From contig CP050848.1 of assembly GCA_014873095.1 (NCBI GenBank), forward strand, positions 5,515,850 to 5,579,849: a stretch of 64,000 bases of DNA, given 5' to 3'. Under the pieces are notes generated by a model. It made no database searches. It had not been told where the DNA came from and worked only from the letters and a program-made list of their open reading frames with translations. This DNA comes from Planctomycetales bacterium ZRK34 (GTDB taxonomy: Bacteria > Planctomycetota > Phycisphaerae > Phycisphaerales > Zrk34). Position 1 is the stretch's first letter. The number at the start of each line of letters is the position of its first letter. Positions 1-8,701 of this stretch are shown here, piece by piece. A program made the position numbers and the translations under genes.

Positions 1-2466
1 GATTTTCAGCAGCGCACAGCCAGTCTTGGCCAGCAGGCCACGCCCGGCTATCGCTCGGCAGGCATCGTGCTGGTCAAGAATGAATCCGGCGAAGACCGCG
101 CCCGTTTCGACGTGCTGGGACTCAGCGATCCGATCTTCCTGCCCGACACCGGTGCCGTCGCCGAGCAGTCGTTCAAGAACGCGGTCGCGTTCCGAGGGGA
201 CATGCCCGACGAGACGCTGCACCAGGGCAAGTTCGTGATCTTGCTTGAACCCCTCGCCGCCGGTGCGATCGGTCGGGCCTACCTGGCGGGTGTCACGGTG
301 GCACGTCTGCGTCTCGAAGACGCGGCCCAGCAGGTTACGCATGCAGAGATCATCGACGCCGACGCCACGGCGCTGCAACCTGCCGTCGGTGGATCGGCGG
401 CGGTGCTGTGGCATCAAGATCAAACTGGTGATGTGTGGGCTGTCGTGCGGTTGGGCAATGCCGCGCCCGCCGGTGTGTGGGTGCAGATCACATCGACCGA
501 GGCCAACGGCGGTCAATACGCGAGCTGGCAGGAAGTCGAAATCACCGACGACGGCAGCGGCGGACTCGAATGGTCGGCGGTCACCGATGGCCTGAACGGC
601 ACCGACGACGGCGCGCTCTACGAGGTCAACGGCATCGAGAACATCCCGGCCGACACCGTCGTGCAGGCGTTCGCCAATCCGGCCTACGACCCGGCGACGG
701 GCACACTTCCCGCATGGCTGTTCCAGTACGAGCAGCCGGAGATCATCGGCTTCGGCATCCCGGCCGACGGCGAAGTGGATGTGCCGCACGACGCGGACAT
801 CGACCTGATCGTCACCGACGTCGGCGGCACCCCGATCCTCGACGACGAAGGCCAGCAACAGACGATCAAGGTCTGGCGCAACGCGCTGAAGCGTTCGCTC
901 TACACCGACTTCCAGTCCGGCGACGTGTTCGTCTACGTCAAGTTCCCGCAACCTGAGGGCAGCGTCGAGGGCTGCATCTTCAGTCGCACCGAGGCGTTCA
1001 AGAACTACCGCGAATGGCTGCCCGAAGATGGCTATTCGCTGTACCCGAACCAGGAGCCGCCCGCGACGACCGACATCACCGGCGACCCCGGCAACGAGGA
1101 ACACGTCCACGTCATCGGCAAGATGTATATGTCGACCGACGCCGAGGGCAAAGGCTGGGCACCGTGGTTCGTGATTGATCCCGAGGCATTCGGCTCATTC
1201 AAGGTCAAGACCGACGACACCGACGACACGCCCGGCTACCTCGACGATGAACTGCAGGTCGGCGAGAACCCCGGCCAGCCGCACACGTGGATTCGCAAGC
1301 GCGTCAACGACGAACCCGCCGGTCCGGATGCCAACGATCACAAGCTGCGGCTCTACCACGGCGACTGGGATGCAGCGAACACGAACAAGACCGGCAACCT
1401 GATGTCGCTCGGCGCGCCCGGTGCGAACGTGCAGGTGGTCGACGGCGGCGTCGATCCCGGCCCCGGCACGGCGTGGTTTACCTTCACCGAGTACGAGGAC
1501 GAGTACGACGACAAGAAGCACAGCAAGGTCAAGGCGAAGGCAGGCGCGAAGAAGCTGGTCATCGATGGCATCGGCAAAGTCTTCACCGACGCCAATGACA
1601 CCACGCCCGGATTCCTCGACGATGAAATCATCGTAACGCCGCAGAGCGGCCACGCATGGCTGAAGAAGACCGTCCAGCCCGGTGGCGCTGTCGATAACAA
1701 GCTGCTGCTCGAGCACAACACCCAAGGCCCCAAGGACAGCGAGATCGATCCGATCGCCGCCGTGGCCGTAGTCGATGTCGAAGGCACGCCCACGCTCCGC
1801 ATCACCGCCCGCAAGTCGGGCCACGACGCCCGGGGCCACCACACCGGTGACGCCGGCAACGAGGATCACGATGTCGTTGTGGCCGACGAGAAGGTCAAGT
1901 CGTGGGAGGAGGACCCCAACGCCGGCTACCTGCTCGACAAGATTGAGGGCGACGGGTTCTGGATCGTCAAGAGCCTGCAGAACAACCGCATCGTCCTCGA
2001 GCACGGCCCGCCGCAGTGGGAAGACCCGAACTACACCGTGGTGTTCGAAGGCGACCCGCACATCGAGGTGCTCGAGGGAAGCGCCGGCTTTGGCGATCCG
2101 AAGATTCCGGTCGATGCCAACGGTCACATCACCAGCAACCTCGGCATCCAGGTCACGCACAAATACCCGCAGGACGAGGCGTGGACGCTCGACCCGGTGG
2201 TGTCGCTGTCGCTCAACGGCACATCGCTGCGCGTCACCAGCAAACCAGCCAGCGTCGACAGCAAGGGCCACATGCGCCAGGGCGGCGCGTCCGAGCAGTA
2301 TCACGACCTGTCGATGGAAGCGGTGACGGTCGTGACGGCGTTCCGCGTCGAGGGCACTGACCTGCAGGTGAAGACACGGACGATCTATGTGCCCAAGGCC
2401 GACGCCGAGAGCGACTGGACCACCGTCCACAACGGCACCGAATGCCCGTCGTCGGGAGGCAGTTGA
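1..2466 (+). CDS. Phage-like structural protein, 5' end outside window
   Basis: The frame is open from the first base, so the N-terminus is missing; about 821 residues are visible. The N-terminal part (motif FVILLEPLAAGAIGRA) resembles a domain I associate with virion or tail proteins of planctomycete prophages; this is from memory and not certain. The rest contains three imperfect repeats, at about nt 1198-1360, 1558-1720 and 1870-2010. Each has an acidic turn of the type TPGYLDDE (PNAGYLLDK in the third), an aromatic-Lys segment such as TWIRKRV or AWLKKTV, and a closing LRLYH/LLLEH strand. No signal peptide or membrane segment is visible. The stop overlaps the start of the next gene, so the three genes to 3439 form one transcription unit. 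A tail-fibre or adhesin-like role is inference. Confidence 0.6.
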   Translation, partial: DFQQRTASLGQQATPGYRSAGIVLVKNESGEDRARFDVLGLSDPIFLPDTGAVAEQSFKNAVAFRGDMPDETLHQGKFVILLEPLAAGAIGRAYLAGVTVARLRLEDAAQQVTHAEIIDADATALQPAVGGSAAVLWHQDQTGDVWAVVRLGNAAPAGVWVQITSTEANGGQYASWQEVEITDDGSGGLEWSAVTDGLNGTDDGALYEVNGIENIPADTVVQAFANPAYDPATGTLPAWLFQYEQPEIIGFGIPADGEVDVPHDADIDLIVTDVGGTPILDDEGQQQTIKVWRNALKRSLYTDFQSGDVFVYVKFPQPEGSVEGCIFSRTEAFKNYREWLPEDGYSLYPNQEPPATTDITGDPGNEEHVHVIGKMYMSTDAEGKGWAPWFVIDPEAFGSFKVKTDDTDDTPGYLDDELQVGENPGQPHTWIRKRVNDEPAGPDANDHKLRLYHGDWDAANTNKTGNLMSLGAPGANVQVVDGGVDPGPGTAWFTFTEYEDEYDDKKHSKVKAKAGAKKLVIDGIGKVFTDANDTTPGFLDDEIIVTPQSGHAWLKKTVQPGGAVDNKLLLEHNTQGPKDSEIDPIAAVAVVDVEGTPTLRITARKSGHDARGHHTGDAGNEDHDVVVADEKVKSWEEDPNAGYLLDKIEGDGFWIVKSLQNNRIVLEHGPPQWEDPNYTVVFEGDPHIEVLEGSAGFGDPKIPVDANGHITSNLGIQVTHKYPQDEAWTLDPVVSLSLNGTSLRVTSKPASVDSKGHMRQGGASEQYHDLSMEAVTVVTAFRVEGTDLQVKTRTIYVPKADAESDWTTVHNGTECPSSGGS

Positions 2467-3056
2467 TGCCGGTGCATTTCTACGACAACAAGATTCTGTT
2501 TGTGAACGGCCAGATCGCCATGCACGAGCGATGCTGCTGCGTGTCGTTCTCGCAGACCTGGTCGTTCACGGACTCGGGCTTCATCGATGGCGGCCAGGAC
2601 GGTGCGTATCGCGCTTACGACGATCCCGCCGACGTGCCGGCCAGCCCTTGGTCGATCCTCAACGGCGGGCTGGGTCTTCGCCTCGACTGGGAGGACGATG
2701 AGAACTGCCAGAACCACAACCCGTATACGCAGTACGCGACCGCGACCGCCGAGATCGTTGTGCCTCGAACCATGATCATGACGATCACCTGGTCGGGCGA
2801 GGGCGAGACACAGGACCCGGACTTCGAGCTGATGAGCCTGTACGTCAACGGCAACCTCGTCGGCTCGGCCCACGCGCCCGGTGGTGGACAAGGATGCGCC
2901 GCGATGGGGCCGGTCGTGTCTGATCCCGCACCGCCGCAGCAGGTGACGCTGCAGCCGGGCACGCACACGCTGTTCATCGACGCGACCACCAACGACCCGC
3001 TCTACCACTTCGGCGCGTGGTATCGATTCGACCTGACATTTCAGGAGGCCCCGTGA
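2466..3056 (+). CDS. Hypothetical protein in phage-like operon
   Basis: 196 residues, unrecognised. The ATG at 2466 shares bases with the stop of the gene before it (TGATG), and GGGAGG lies at 2454-2459, so this start is preferred to the in-frame ATG at 2442. The middle and C-terminus look like a beta-sandwich: YVNGNLVGSAHAPGG and the segment TLQPGTHTLFIDATTNDP recall carbohydrate-binding or jelly-roll folds of phage decoration proteins. Two neighbouring cysteines (ERCCCVSF) lie near residue 21. It sits between two other short-overlap genes in what looks like a structural module. Function unknown. Confidence 0.6.
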   Translation: MPVHFYDNKILFVNGQIAMHERCCCVSFSQTWSFTDSGFIDGGQDGAYRAYDDPADVPASPWSILNGGLGLRLDWEDDENCQNHNPYTQYATATAEIVVPRTMIMTITWSGEGETQDPDFELMSLYVNGNLVGSAHAPGGGQGCAAMGPVVSDPAPPQQVTLQPGTHTLFIDATTNDPLYHFGAWYRFDLTFQEAP

Positions 3057-3439
3057 TGCCCGATCAACCCGAATCCCTCCAGCCAACGCTCAAGAAGAAA
3101 TGCCCTGATTGCCCGCCATTGGTCGTGCCCCGCCGCGGCTATACGCCCACGCGCCCCAGTTGCATCGAGTGCGTCGAGAAGCACCTCGGCGCAGCCCTCG
3201 TCCTTCTCACCGAAACCCGCGAAGGCTATGCCTACCGCCTCCGCGCCATCGGCCACCTCTTCGAGGCCGAGGACGAGTCGCAGGAGTGGCCGGACCTCCA
3301 CGCCGCCATCCGCGCCGCCCGGAAGGCGTACCAGGCCGACGGCACGCTCCCCGACTGGGACACGCTGGCCAGCCGTGCCCACGAGCGACGAACCGCCCTC
3401 GTCGCTGAAGCACCAGTTGATCCCGCCACATCCAGTTGA
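3056..3439 (+). CDS. Small protein with two CxxC pairs
   Basis: 127 residues. The ATG at 3056 overlaps the previous stop (TGATG) and follows AGGAGG, so the longer start at 3017 is not used. Two CxxC pairs (CPDC near residue 15 and CIEC near 38) could form one zinc site. They are followed by a helical part, VEKHLGAALVLLTE and AIGHLFEAEDE. I have a recollection of similar short proteins in planctomycete and proteobacterial prophages but cannot name a family. It is the last gene before a strong terminator and so the end of the phage-like unit. Confidence 0.55.
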   Translation: MPDQPESLQPTLKKKCPDCPPLVVPRRGYTPTRPSCIECVEKHLGAALVLLTETREGYAYRLRAIGHLFEAEDESQEWPDLHAAIRAARKAYQADGTLPDWDTLASRAHERRTALVAEAPVDPATSS

Positions 3440-3489
3440 CGGTCCGGCCCCGCGCGGTACGATCCCGTCATCAATCCAGCCCCCGGAAG

Positions 3490-3523
3490 CGCCCGAGCCG
3501 ACTTCGCGTCGGCCGGGCGTTTT
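3490..3523 (+). terminator. Rho-independent terminator of phage-like operon
   Basis: Stem CGCCCG-A-GCCGAC, loop around TTCG, returning GTCGGC-C-GGGCG, then TTTT at 3520-3523. The arms pair almost perfectly over 12 bp. It lies about 50 bp after the stop at 3439 and separates the + strand unit from the - strand genes that follow. Confidence 0.85.
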
Positions 3524-3551
3524 AACTTAGATCGTGCAGTTGCCACATGCG

Positions 3552-3863
3552 TCAAAGCGTCATGAACTCTCGAACCGCAGCGGCCCGGTTGCGCGCTGTA
3601 CCCATTGACACGCCCATCAGCTTCTCGAATTCGCTGTTGAGCACATTGGGAACACCGACCGGCGGCCGATCATATGTGCCGACAGCGTAGACGATGCCCG
3701 CCGCCCAACCCTCAGCTTTGCCCTTGATCGGCTTCTCACTGGCCCGCAGTAGGCGTAGTGCCTTGTGCGCGCGCTTCTCCATCGTGGCGTCAGGGTGAGC
3801 CGCGAAGAATCGATCAAGGTGCAATCGGCAATCGGTCTCAAACTCCGGCGTTGTTGCGTTCAT
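3552..3863 (-). CDS. Hypothetical protein (DUF6398-like)
   Basis: 103 residues. The start ATG at 3863 overlaps the stop of the upstream gene as ATGA, which decides it against the longer frame from 3899. The core GWAAGIVYAVGTYD followed by FEKLMGVSMGTARNRAAAV looks like the small helical domain often found alone or with SEC-C proteins (DUF6398 as I recall it). The last part could be a helix-turn-helix. It is translationally coupled to the gene upstream. Function unknown. Confidence 0.55.
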   Translation of the reverse strand: MNATTPEFETDCRLHLDRFFAAHPDATMEKRAHKALRLLRASEKPIKGKAEGWAAGIVYAVGTYDRPPVGVPNVLNSEFEKLMGVSMGTARNRAAAVREFMTL

Positions 3864-4558
3864 GCTCGCACTCCAAGATGGTGTCCCTCCATTATGCACT
3901 GTGCCAGCGCTATCGGTCGAGGGATGTCTGCACGAAGTGGATGCTTTATGTCGGGCAGGGCGCAGACCTGGCTGATCCGGGGCTGCTGTGCTTTGCGCGG
4001 TGCCCCTCCCGCGTCAACGGGCGCGGTCTCCGGCTCCACTGCGTTCGCCGTTGCTGAACGACTGGGCCTCGTCTTGATGAGGAAGTCGGCAAGTGCCTTG
4101 ATATTTCGCAGGATTTCAATTGCCTCTGAATCGCTGAGCGCATACTTGTACTTCGGCGACCAGAAGCGCTTGGTATCGTCGATCGCGGCACGATCGATCC
4201 ACCCCGGAAATAGGCCCAGCTCCAACTCTCTCTCAATCTGTGGATCGGGAGCCGACATCAACGCAGGATCAATCGGCGGCTGCTCGGATGGAAGTGGCGC
4301 TAGCGTCGGAGCAGCCTTGCGCAGATACTCATCTGCACCGTCGCCCGCCGGGAACCAGGTCAAACAGGGCTTGGCCTTGATCCGGCAAAGACGGTTGTCG
4401 CCATTGCGCACCTTGCCCGCGTTGCGCAGGGCCGGGAGCCGTCGTTCGAGAACCCAGTAGTCGATGCCTGAGACCTCAGCCAATTCCCACGTCGTGAAGC
4501 CGGGGCACTTCCAGACCTCCATCCAGCAGCGATGCATCATGTTCACGCGATCGGCCAT
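3860..4558 (-). CDS. Hypothetical protein with winged-helix-like N-terminus
   Basis: 232 residues. The N-terminal 55 residues (FTTWELAEVSGIDYWVLERR, then PALRNAGKVRNGDNR) have the pattern of a winged helix: a helix-turn-helix followed by a wing rich in G, N and R. The middle is acidic and helical (DSEAIEILRNIKALADFLIK); the C-terminus is Pro/Arg-rich. It heads a two-gene unit, since the next gene starts inside its stop codon. Both genes lie between a phage-like module and a metal island and could be accessory cargo. No family recognised. Confidence 0.5.
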   Translation of the reverse strand: MADRVNMMHRCWMEVWKCPGFTTWELAEVSGIDYWVLERRLPALRNAGKVRNGDNRLCRIKAKPCLTWFPAGDGADEYLRKAAPTLAPLPSEQPPIDPALMSAPDPQIERELELGLFPGWIDRAAIDDTKRFWSPKYKYALSDSEAIEILRNIKALADFLIKTRPSRSATANAVEPETAPVDAGGAPRKAQQPRISQVCALPDIKHPLRADIPRPIALAQCIMEGHHLGVRA

Positions 4559-4621
4559 GGTGACATCTTAATCCCTCCTTTGGTTTGGGCCATACGATCA
4601 CCTTTGCACCATCGAGCAATG

Positions 4622-5533
4622 TCAGTGGGGAGACACGACTTGACGGTCGTGTCGATGCACCGCATGGGTCTCGAATTCGAGCGTGGAGTGGCCGATGTCA
4701 AAGCGCGTCTGAAGCGTTGCCTTTAGTGCAGCTTTGATCGTCTCAAGTTGATCCAGATTCTTCGTATCCAGCACGACATGGGCCTCGAGGGCGCGGTGGT
4801 GTTCGTCGAGTTGCCAGACGTGGATGTGGTGGACCTGCTCGACGTGCTCGACGGCTTCCATGGCGGCGACCAGTTCATCGAGATCAATATCATCCGGTAC
4901 GCTGTCCATGAGGATGCGGATGGTCGAACGCATCATCACCGCGCCGTGCCAGAGGATGTAGGCGGAGATAATCAGCGTGGCGACCCAGTCGGCCCAGTAC
5001 CACTCGTAGAGCAGGATGAGCGTGCCGGCGACGATCACAGCCACGGATGCGAACGCGTCGGATAGGTTGTGGACGAACGCGGCCTTGATGTTCAGGTTGC
5101 CCTTGCTCATAGCGAAAGTGAGCAGTGCGGTGATGACGTCGACCACCAGCGCGATGCCAGCAAGGATGATGACGATCCAGCCGGCGATGGGCTGGGGATC
5201 GAAGAACCGCCAGATGGCCTCGTAGACCAGGTACAGACCGACGATGATGAGGGTGGTCAGGTTAATCAGCGCGCCGATGAGTTCGGCCTTGCGGTAACCG
5301 AAGGTACGCTTCCGGTCGGCGGGTCTGCGTGCGATGCGACGAGCTAGCAGCGCCAGACCCAGCGATGCGGCGTCATTGAGATTATGCAGGGCGTCGGCCA
5401 CCAGTGCGAGGGAACCGGAGAGCACGCCGCCGACGATCTGTGCGACGGTGAGCAGCACATTGACGCCCACCGCCCAGAGCAGGCGGGCGTCGCTCTGCTG
5501 CGAGGTGTCGTGGTGGTGCGATCGTTCGTTCAT
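4622..5533 (-). CDS. czcD: Cation diffusion facilitator, CzcD type
   Basis: 303 residues from the ATG at 5533; a TTG 21 codons earlier gives a less likely longer form. Proton-driven efflux of Zn2+, Cd2+ or Co2+ across the inner membrane. Six membrane segments are visible. The two metal-binding motifs of the family are present, ADALHNLNDAASLG in TM2 and AAFVHNLSDAFAS in TM5. A His-rich N-terminus (MNERSHHHD) and a cytoplasmic ferredoxin-like C-domain (HVEQVHHIHVWQLDEHH) complete the usual plan. It is the last gene of the metal island and on the same strand as the rest. Sure of family; the exact metal is inferred. Confidence 0.92.
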   Translation of the reverse strand: MNERSHHHDTSQQSDARLLWAVGVNVLLTVAQIVGGVLSGSLALVADALHNLNDAASLGLALLARRIARRPADRKRTFGYRKAELIGALINLTTLIIVGLYLVYEAIWRFFDPQPIAGWIVIILAGIALVVDVITALLTFAMSKGNLNIKAAFVHNLSDAFASVAVIVAGTLILLYEWYWADWVATLIISAYILWHGAVMMRSTIRILMDSVPDDIDLDELVAAMEAVEHVEQVHHIHVWQLDEHHRALEAHVVLDTKNLDQLETIKAALKATLQTRFDIGHSTLEFETHAVHRHDRQVVSPH

Positions 5534-5687
5534 GGTATCAGACGAGTCTCGATCGGGCCCTGCAATGGGTGTCGTTGACGTTGAATGCGTCAGCAATTCG
5601 TTTCGGCCACCGCCCCATACGAAAGACCCAGTCGAGCGCTACGCGATGGTCGGCTCGGCCGGGATGACTTGTTTGGCGAACGAATAG

Positions 5688-6278
5688 TTATTGGCAGGCG
5701 CAGTGCCTTTTCATCATCCGACGGTGGGCCTTGGATTGGCCTGAGTCATCGTCCGATGAGGAATGGGACTTCCATGGGCCTCGCTCTTCCGAACCATGCA
5801 TCATGTTGTGCATTGGGCACGCGCAATCGAAGTCCTCGTTCATCCATTGCGACGACTCGCCTGCATTCATCTGTTTCATCATGCGGTGATGCATTTGCAC
5901 CATGCTGTCCGTCTTGTTCGGGAGCGTATCGATCTCCTCGATCTGGCCTTCCTTGAGCACGTTCCGAGCCTGCTCACGGGCGGACCGGGCGATCCGCTCC
6001 AATTCAGCGACCTGATCTTCGGACAGTTCGAGCCGCTCGCGCTGGGCAAGGATTGCGGCCGGATCACTTGGGCTGATCTCGGTTTGTGACATCATCCGGG
6101 ACCGAACCATCATGGAACCGTTCATCGGCCCCTGCTGTGATGAGCTCGCATTCGCGGATCGCTCAGTATCCGTTTCGGATGGCCGGGTGGTCGAGGTGTC
6201 CGTCTGGCCGTAGGCCGTCAGGCCGACGAAGACGAGGGCGACGATGGCGGCGGCGAGAGTAAGGTGCGTGCGTGTCAT
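5688..6278 (-). CDS. Spy/CpxP-like Met/His-rich periplasmic protein
   Basis: 196 residues from the ATG at 6278, preceded by AAAGGA. The same frame stays open to 6671, but that extension lies over another gene and lacks a ribosome site. A signal peptide ends near residue 24 (VGLTAYGQ). The helical segment LELSEDQVAELERIARSARE matches the LTxxQ pattern of Spy/CpxP-type metal-stress chaperones. The C-terminal half is rich in Met, His and Cys: MHHRMMKQM, CACPMHNMMHG and a terminal HCACQ. Copper or silver binding in the periplasm is a reasonable inference from composition and place. Confidence 0.75.
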   Translation of the reverse strand: MTRTHLTLAAAIVALVFVGLTAYGQTDTSTTRPSETDTERSANASSSQQGPMNGSMMVRSRMMSQTEISPSDPAAILAQRERLELSEDQVAELERIARSAREQARNVLKEGQIEEIDTLPNKTDSMVQMHHRMMKQMNAGESSQWMNEDFDCACPMHNMMHGSEERGPWKSHSSSDDDSGQSKAHRRMMKRHCACQ

Positions 6279-6367
6279 GGAAAACAATCCTTTCTGATCG
6301 TGGTCCTGAGGACCGGTGTAACACTGCCATTCCCGGCGACGTTGGCAAGAAGCCACGAACGAATACG

Positions 6368-6820
6368 TTACGGTGCTGATGAGTTGGCGGCAGGTGTTTG
6401 TGACTGCGCGGGGCTCCACGTGAGCGCCAATATGCCGCCGACAATGGCCAGAATCGCCGCGATCAGGCCACCAGTTCCGAACAACAAGCCGACGACGGCC
6501 GCGACGATGATGGCGATGGCCCAGCCGGCGCGATGGGCGGGGCGTGCGAGCAGAACGACGGCGGCGGTGACGATGAGCGCGCCGGTCACCAGGCCGACCC
6601 ACGGCCACCACGCGTCGAAGGGCATGGAGCCGCACAAAAGGCCGTTCTGGTGCATCCATCCGCCGCGCCAAGCGCCGCCGTGATTGCCCCAGCCCCCGTC
6701 GGGCACATACATCCCGCCGGTTCGCCCGAGACCCGCCCCGAGCATCCAGAGTCCGCCGAGCAGCGAAAAGACGAAGGCGGCGACGGGGCTGCCGGTTGAT
6801 TGTGCATTCGTGTCATTCAT
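6368..6820 (-). CDS. Small integral membrane protein
   Basis: 150 residues, ATG at 6820. Hydrophobic stretches at about residues 12-33, 73-92 and 98-131 suggest three or four membrane spans. A Gly/Trp-rich loop (GGWGNHGGAWRGGWMHQN) lies between the first two. It resembles DUF4064-type four-helix proteins, but I would not assign it firmly. It lies 36 bp downstream of the DUF5667 gene and 89 bp upstream of the Spy-like gene, so it is probably co-transcribed with the sigma operon. Confidence 0.6.
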   Translation of the reverse strand: MNDTNAQSTGSPVAAFVFSLLGGLWMLGAGLGRTGGMYVPDGGWGNHGGAWRGGWMHQNGLLCGSMPFDAWWPWVGLVTGALIVTAAVVLLARPAHRAGWAIAIIVAAVVGLLFGTGGLIAAILAIVGGILALTWSPAQSQTPAANSSAP

Positions 6821-6856
6821 GGCTTGATCCTTGTCGTTCGCGTTAAAAAATGAGGT

Positions 6857-7690
6857 TCACCACATTGGACAGCGGTTGCGCCAGTGGTGCCAATCGCTGT
6901 GACGGTCGGAATGCTCCGTGGTGGAGCCGCGAGAACTCCCGTTCTCCGGTTCGAGCATCTGCCGCATCCACCGACTGCGATCGCGGCACATATCGCGATA
7001 TTGCTCGACGATCTGGCTTTGGGAACTCCCATCGTCCGCGAATCGCCCCAGGGCGTCATACTGGTAGTCGGTCAGGTGGGCCGCCCGCGAGACAAGCAGT
7101 TGCCGGCCCGGCTCGGGCAGTTCCGGCGCGGCCAGTACGGCGAGCCTCGCTTCCTCCAGCATGTCCTTGAGCAGTTGCGGATCGACCTCGCCCGTGCGTT
7201 GCTGCTGGGCCACGGCTTCGCGCAGACGCCGCGATGAGAAGACGATCCGCAACTCCGCTTGGTCCTCGGTGTTCAGCGTCAGGAAGAACCGCGCCCGCTC
7301 GGTGAATAGCTTCACGGGGTAAAGGAAATCACCGGGCATCGCATTGGCCGAGGCGTTGGCCGTTCCCCATCCGATGAGGAACATGACCAGCACGATCGCG
7401 GCGGCCCGTGTCCAGACGGGCCGGCTGAACCACCGGGCCTTTCGGGGGGTGGGTTCTGCACGGGAGGTGGTCAACGTCTGACTGCCCAGTCGGCCAAGCG
7501 TATTCATTAGACCCGCAAGGGAGACGTTGGGGTCGGGCAGCGACTCCAGGCGCGTGGCAATATCCAGCAAGGGGCGCAATGCATCGGCATCCGCCGCATG
7601 TTCGGTCAGGGCGTCGTCGATGGTCTGGCCGCCGCGCACGCGATCAAAGCAGGCGTCCAACGTATCCGCCAGTTGCTGCTCACGTTCCAT
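6857..7690 (-). CDS. DUF5667 protein, probable membrane partner of the ECF sigma factor
   Basis: 277 residues. A cytoplasmic N-terminus of about 90 residues (DALTEHAADADALRPLLDIA) is followed by one membrane segment (AAAIVLVMFLIGWG, about 95-112). The DUF5667 signature NAMPGDFLYPVKLFTERARF comes directly after it, then a helical extracytoplasmic part and a His/Trp-rich tail. DUF5667 proteins regularly sit next to ECF sigma genes. The start overlaps the end of the sigma gene by 11 bp, so the two are translationally coupled. Acting as anti-sigma or as sensor is inferred from this arrangement, not shown. Confidence 0.8.
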   Translation of the reverse strand: MEREQQLADTLDACFDRVRGGQTIDDALTEHAADADALRPLLDIATRLESLPDPNVSLAGLMNTLGRLGSQTLTTSRAEPTPRKARWFSRPVWTRAAAIVLVMFLIGWGTANASANAMPGDFLYPVKLFTERARFFLTLNTEDQAELRIVFSSRRLREAVAQQQRTGEVDPQLLKDMLEEARLAVLAAPELPEPGRQLLVSRAAHLTDYQYDALGRFADDGSSQSQIVEQYRDMCRDRSRWMRQMLEPENGSSRGSTTEHSDRHSDWHHWRNRCPMW

Positions 7691-8234
7691 AGCGCACCTC
7701 CTTGCCGATCAGCAGGTCGCGTAGCGCCGACAGCGCCCGGAACTGAAGCACGCGGATCGCCCCGGGGCTGCGATCCATGATGGCCGACACGTCGTCATTG
7801 CCCAGGCCTTCGATGAACTTGAGCGTGACCAGTTGCCGCTGGTCATCGCTCAGCTCGCCGATCGCCTGTTCCAGATCGATCTTCGCTGCCACCGTTTCGG
7901 CGACATCGGTTCTGTCTTCGGCTTGATGTTCGTGTTGATCGGTCATGGTCTTCATTACGGTACGCTTCTTCGCCCCGGCCGCACGCCGGTGATCCACGAC
8001 CACCCGCTCAGCGATTCGGAACAGCCAGGCCGGAAAAGAACCATGCTGCTGGTTCAGATTCTTCAGTACGCGGACGAACACTTCGCTGGTGAGGTCTTCC
8101 GCCAGATCCGCCGCCACCCGGTAGCGCATGTATTTGAGCACCTTCGGGTAGTAGCGGGCGCAGAGGGCGGTCAGCGCCTCGGCTTCGCCCGCCCGCGCCC
8201 CTTCCAGCAACCCCATCAGTTCGTCGTCGTTCAC
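7680..8234 (-). CDS. ECF RNA polymerase sigma factor
   Basis: 184 residues. The GTG at 8234 follows GGAGTGACAC, a good ribosome site. The sigma2 region (RYRVAADLAEDLTSEVFVRV, then SFPAWLFRIAERVVVDHRR) and the sigma4 region (IGELSDDQRQLVTLKFIEGL, then VSAIMDRSPGAIRVLQFRAL) are complete. It overlaps the DUF5667 gene. A promoter-like 38-bp element directly upstream recurs before another metal-island gene, which suggests autoregulation and a small metal-stress regulon. Family certain; the inducing metal unknown. Confidence 0.92.
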   Translation of the reverse strand: MNDDELMGLLEGARAGEAEALTALCARYYPKVLKYMRYRVAADLAEDLTSEVFVRVLKNLNQQHGSFPAWLFRIAERVVVDHRRAAGAKKRTVMKTMTDQHEHQAEDRTDVAETVAAKIDLEQAIGELSDDQRQLVTLKFIEGLGNDDVSAIMDRSPGAIRVLQFRALSALRDLLIGKEVRYGT

Positions 8235-8242
8235 GTGTCACT

Positions 8243-8280
8243 CCAGTAGTTCAGTCGGAACGACTTTCGCTGACGTTACG
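8243..8280 (-). promoter_or_regulatory. Candidate ECF promoter before sigma gene (copy A)
   Basis: On the - strand the element begins CGTAACGTCAGCGAAAG and continues TCGTTCCGACTGAAC. It matches the copy at 9030-9067 in 32 of 38 positions. Taking AAC as the -35 core and CGAC as the -10 core leaves 17 bp between them, in the range used by ECF sigma factors. Transcription would start about 15 nt before the GTG at 8234. Inference from similarity and spacing only. Confidence 0.6.
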
Positions 8281-8404
8281 CCGATGGCCCGACAAGTCTG
8301 AACTGGACATCGGTCAACGATGCCCCCTGCGTCGGCTCTCATGGTTCCTTGATCCGCGTGGACCATTGTAAACCGTAATGGGATGGCGTTATCTGCATAC
8401 GAGG

Positions 8405-8701
8405 TCACTGCCTGGCTCCGCCTGGTTCCAGATCGAGGCAGGGGCCATCGGGAATGCCGCGAGCGAAAGCCCGCAGTCGGTGCGCGCGATTTGCGTATCG
8501 AGCCGACTCGGCGTGCCGATTGGCCAAGGCTAAAGCCAATTGATGTCGTCGACACCAGGCCAACGCCTTGACCAGCCGGTCGCAGATACAAGATGGGATC
8601 ATCATGGGCATGTCTTTGCCTCGCTGTGGCAAGCGATGGAGGAACCCGAATGCTTGTTGATCGTGGCGGGCGATATCGCACTCGGCGTGAGATGCGGTCA
8701 A
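8405..8701 (-). CDS. Possible small protein after the 8698-8973 gene
   Basis: Up to 98 residues from a TTG at 8701 that overlaps the stop of the upstream gene (TTGA); an internal ATG near 8611 gives 68 residues. The sequence is basic and Ala/Arg/His-rich (LANRHAESARYANRAHRLRA). No domain recognised and no clear ribosome site. Kept only because it lies in tandem with a secreted metal-island gene and fills most of an otherwise empty stretch. The bases 8281-8404 hold nothing I can name. Confidence 0.25.
   Translation of the reverse strand: MTASHAECDIARHDQQAFGFLHRLPQRGKDMPMMIPSCICDRLVKALAWCRRHQLALALANRHAESARYANRAHRLRAFARGIPDGPCLDLEPGGARQ

Noticed and set aside
1195..2430. 411-codon frame antisense to the phage-like protein
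   Set aside because: It mirrors the codon phase of the + strand gene in GC-rich DNA; Val/Asp/Leu/Arg-rich without any domain.
6279..6671. N-terminal extension of the Spy-like gene
   Set aside because: Overlaps another gene, Arg-rich, no ribosome site; the signal peptide begins at 6278.
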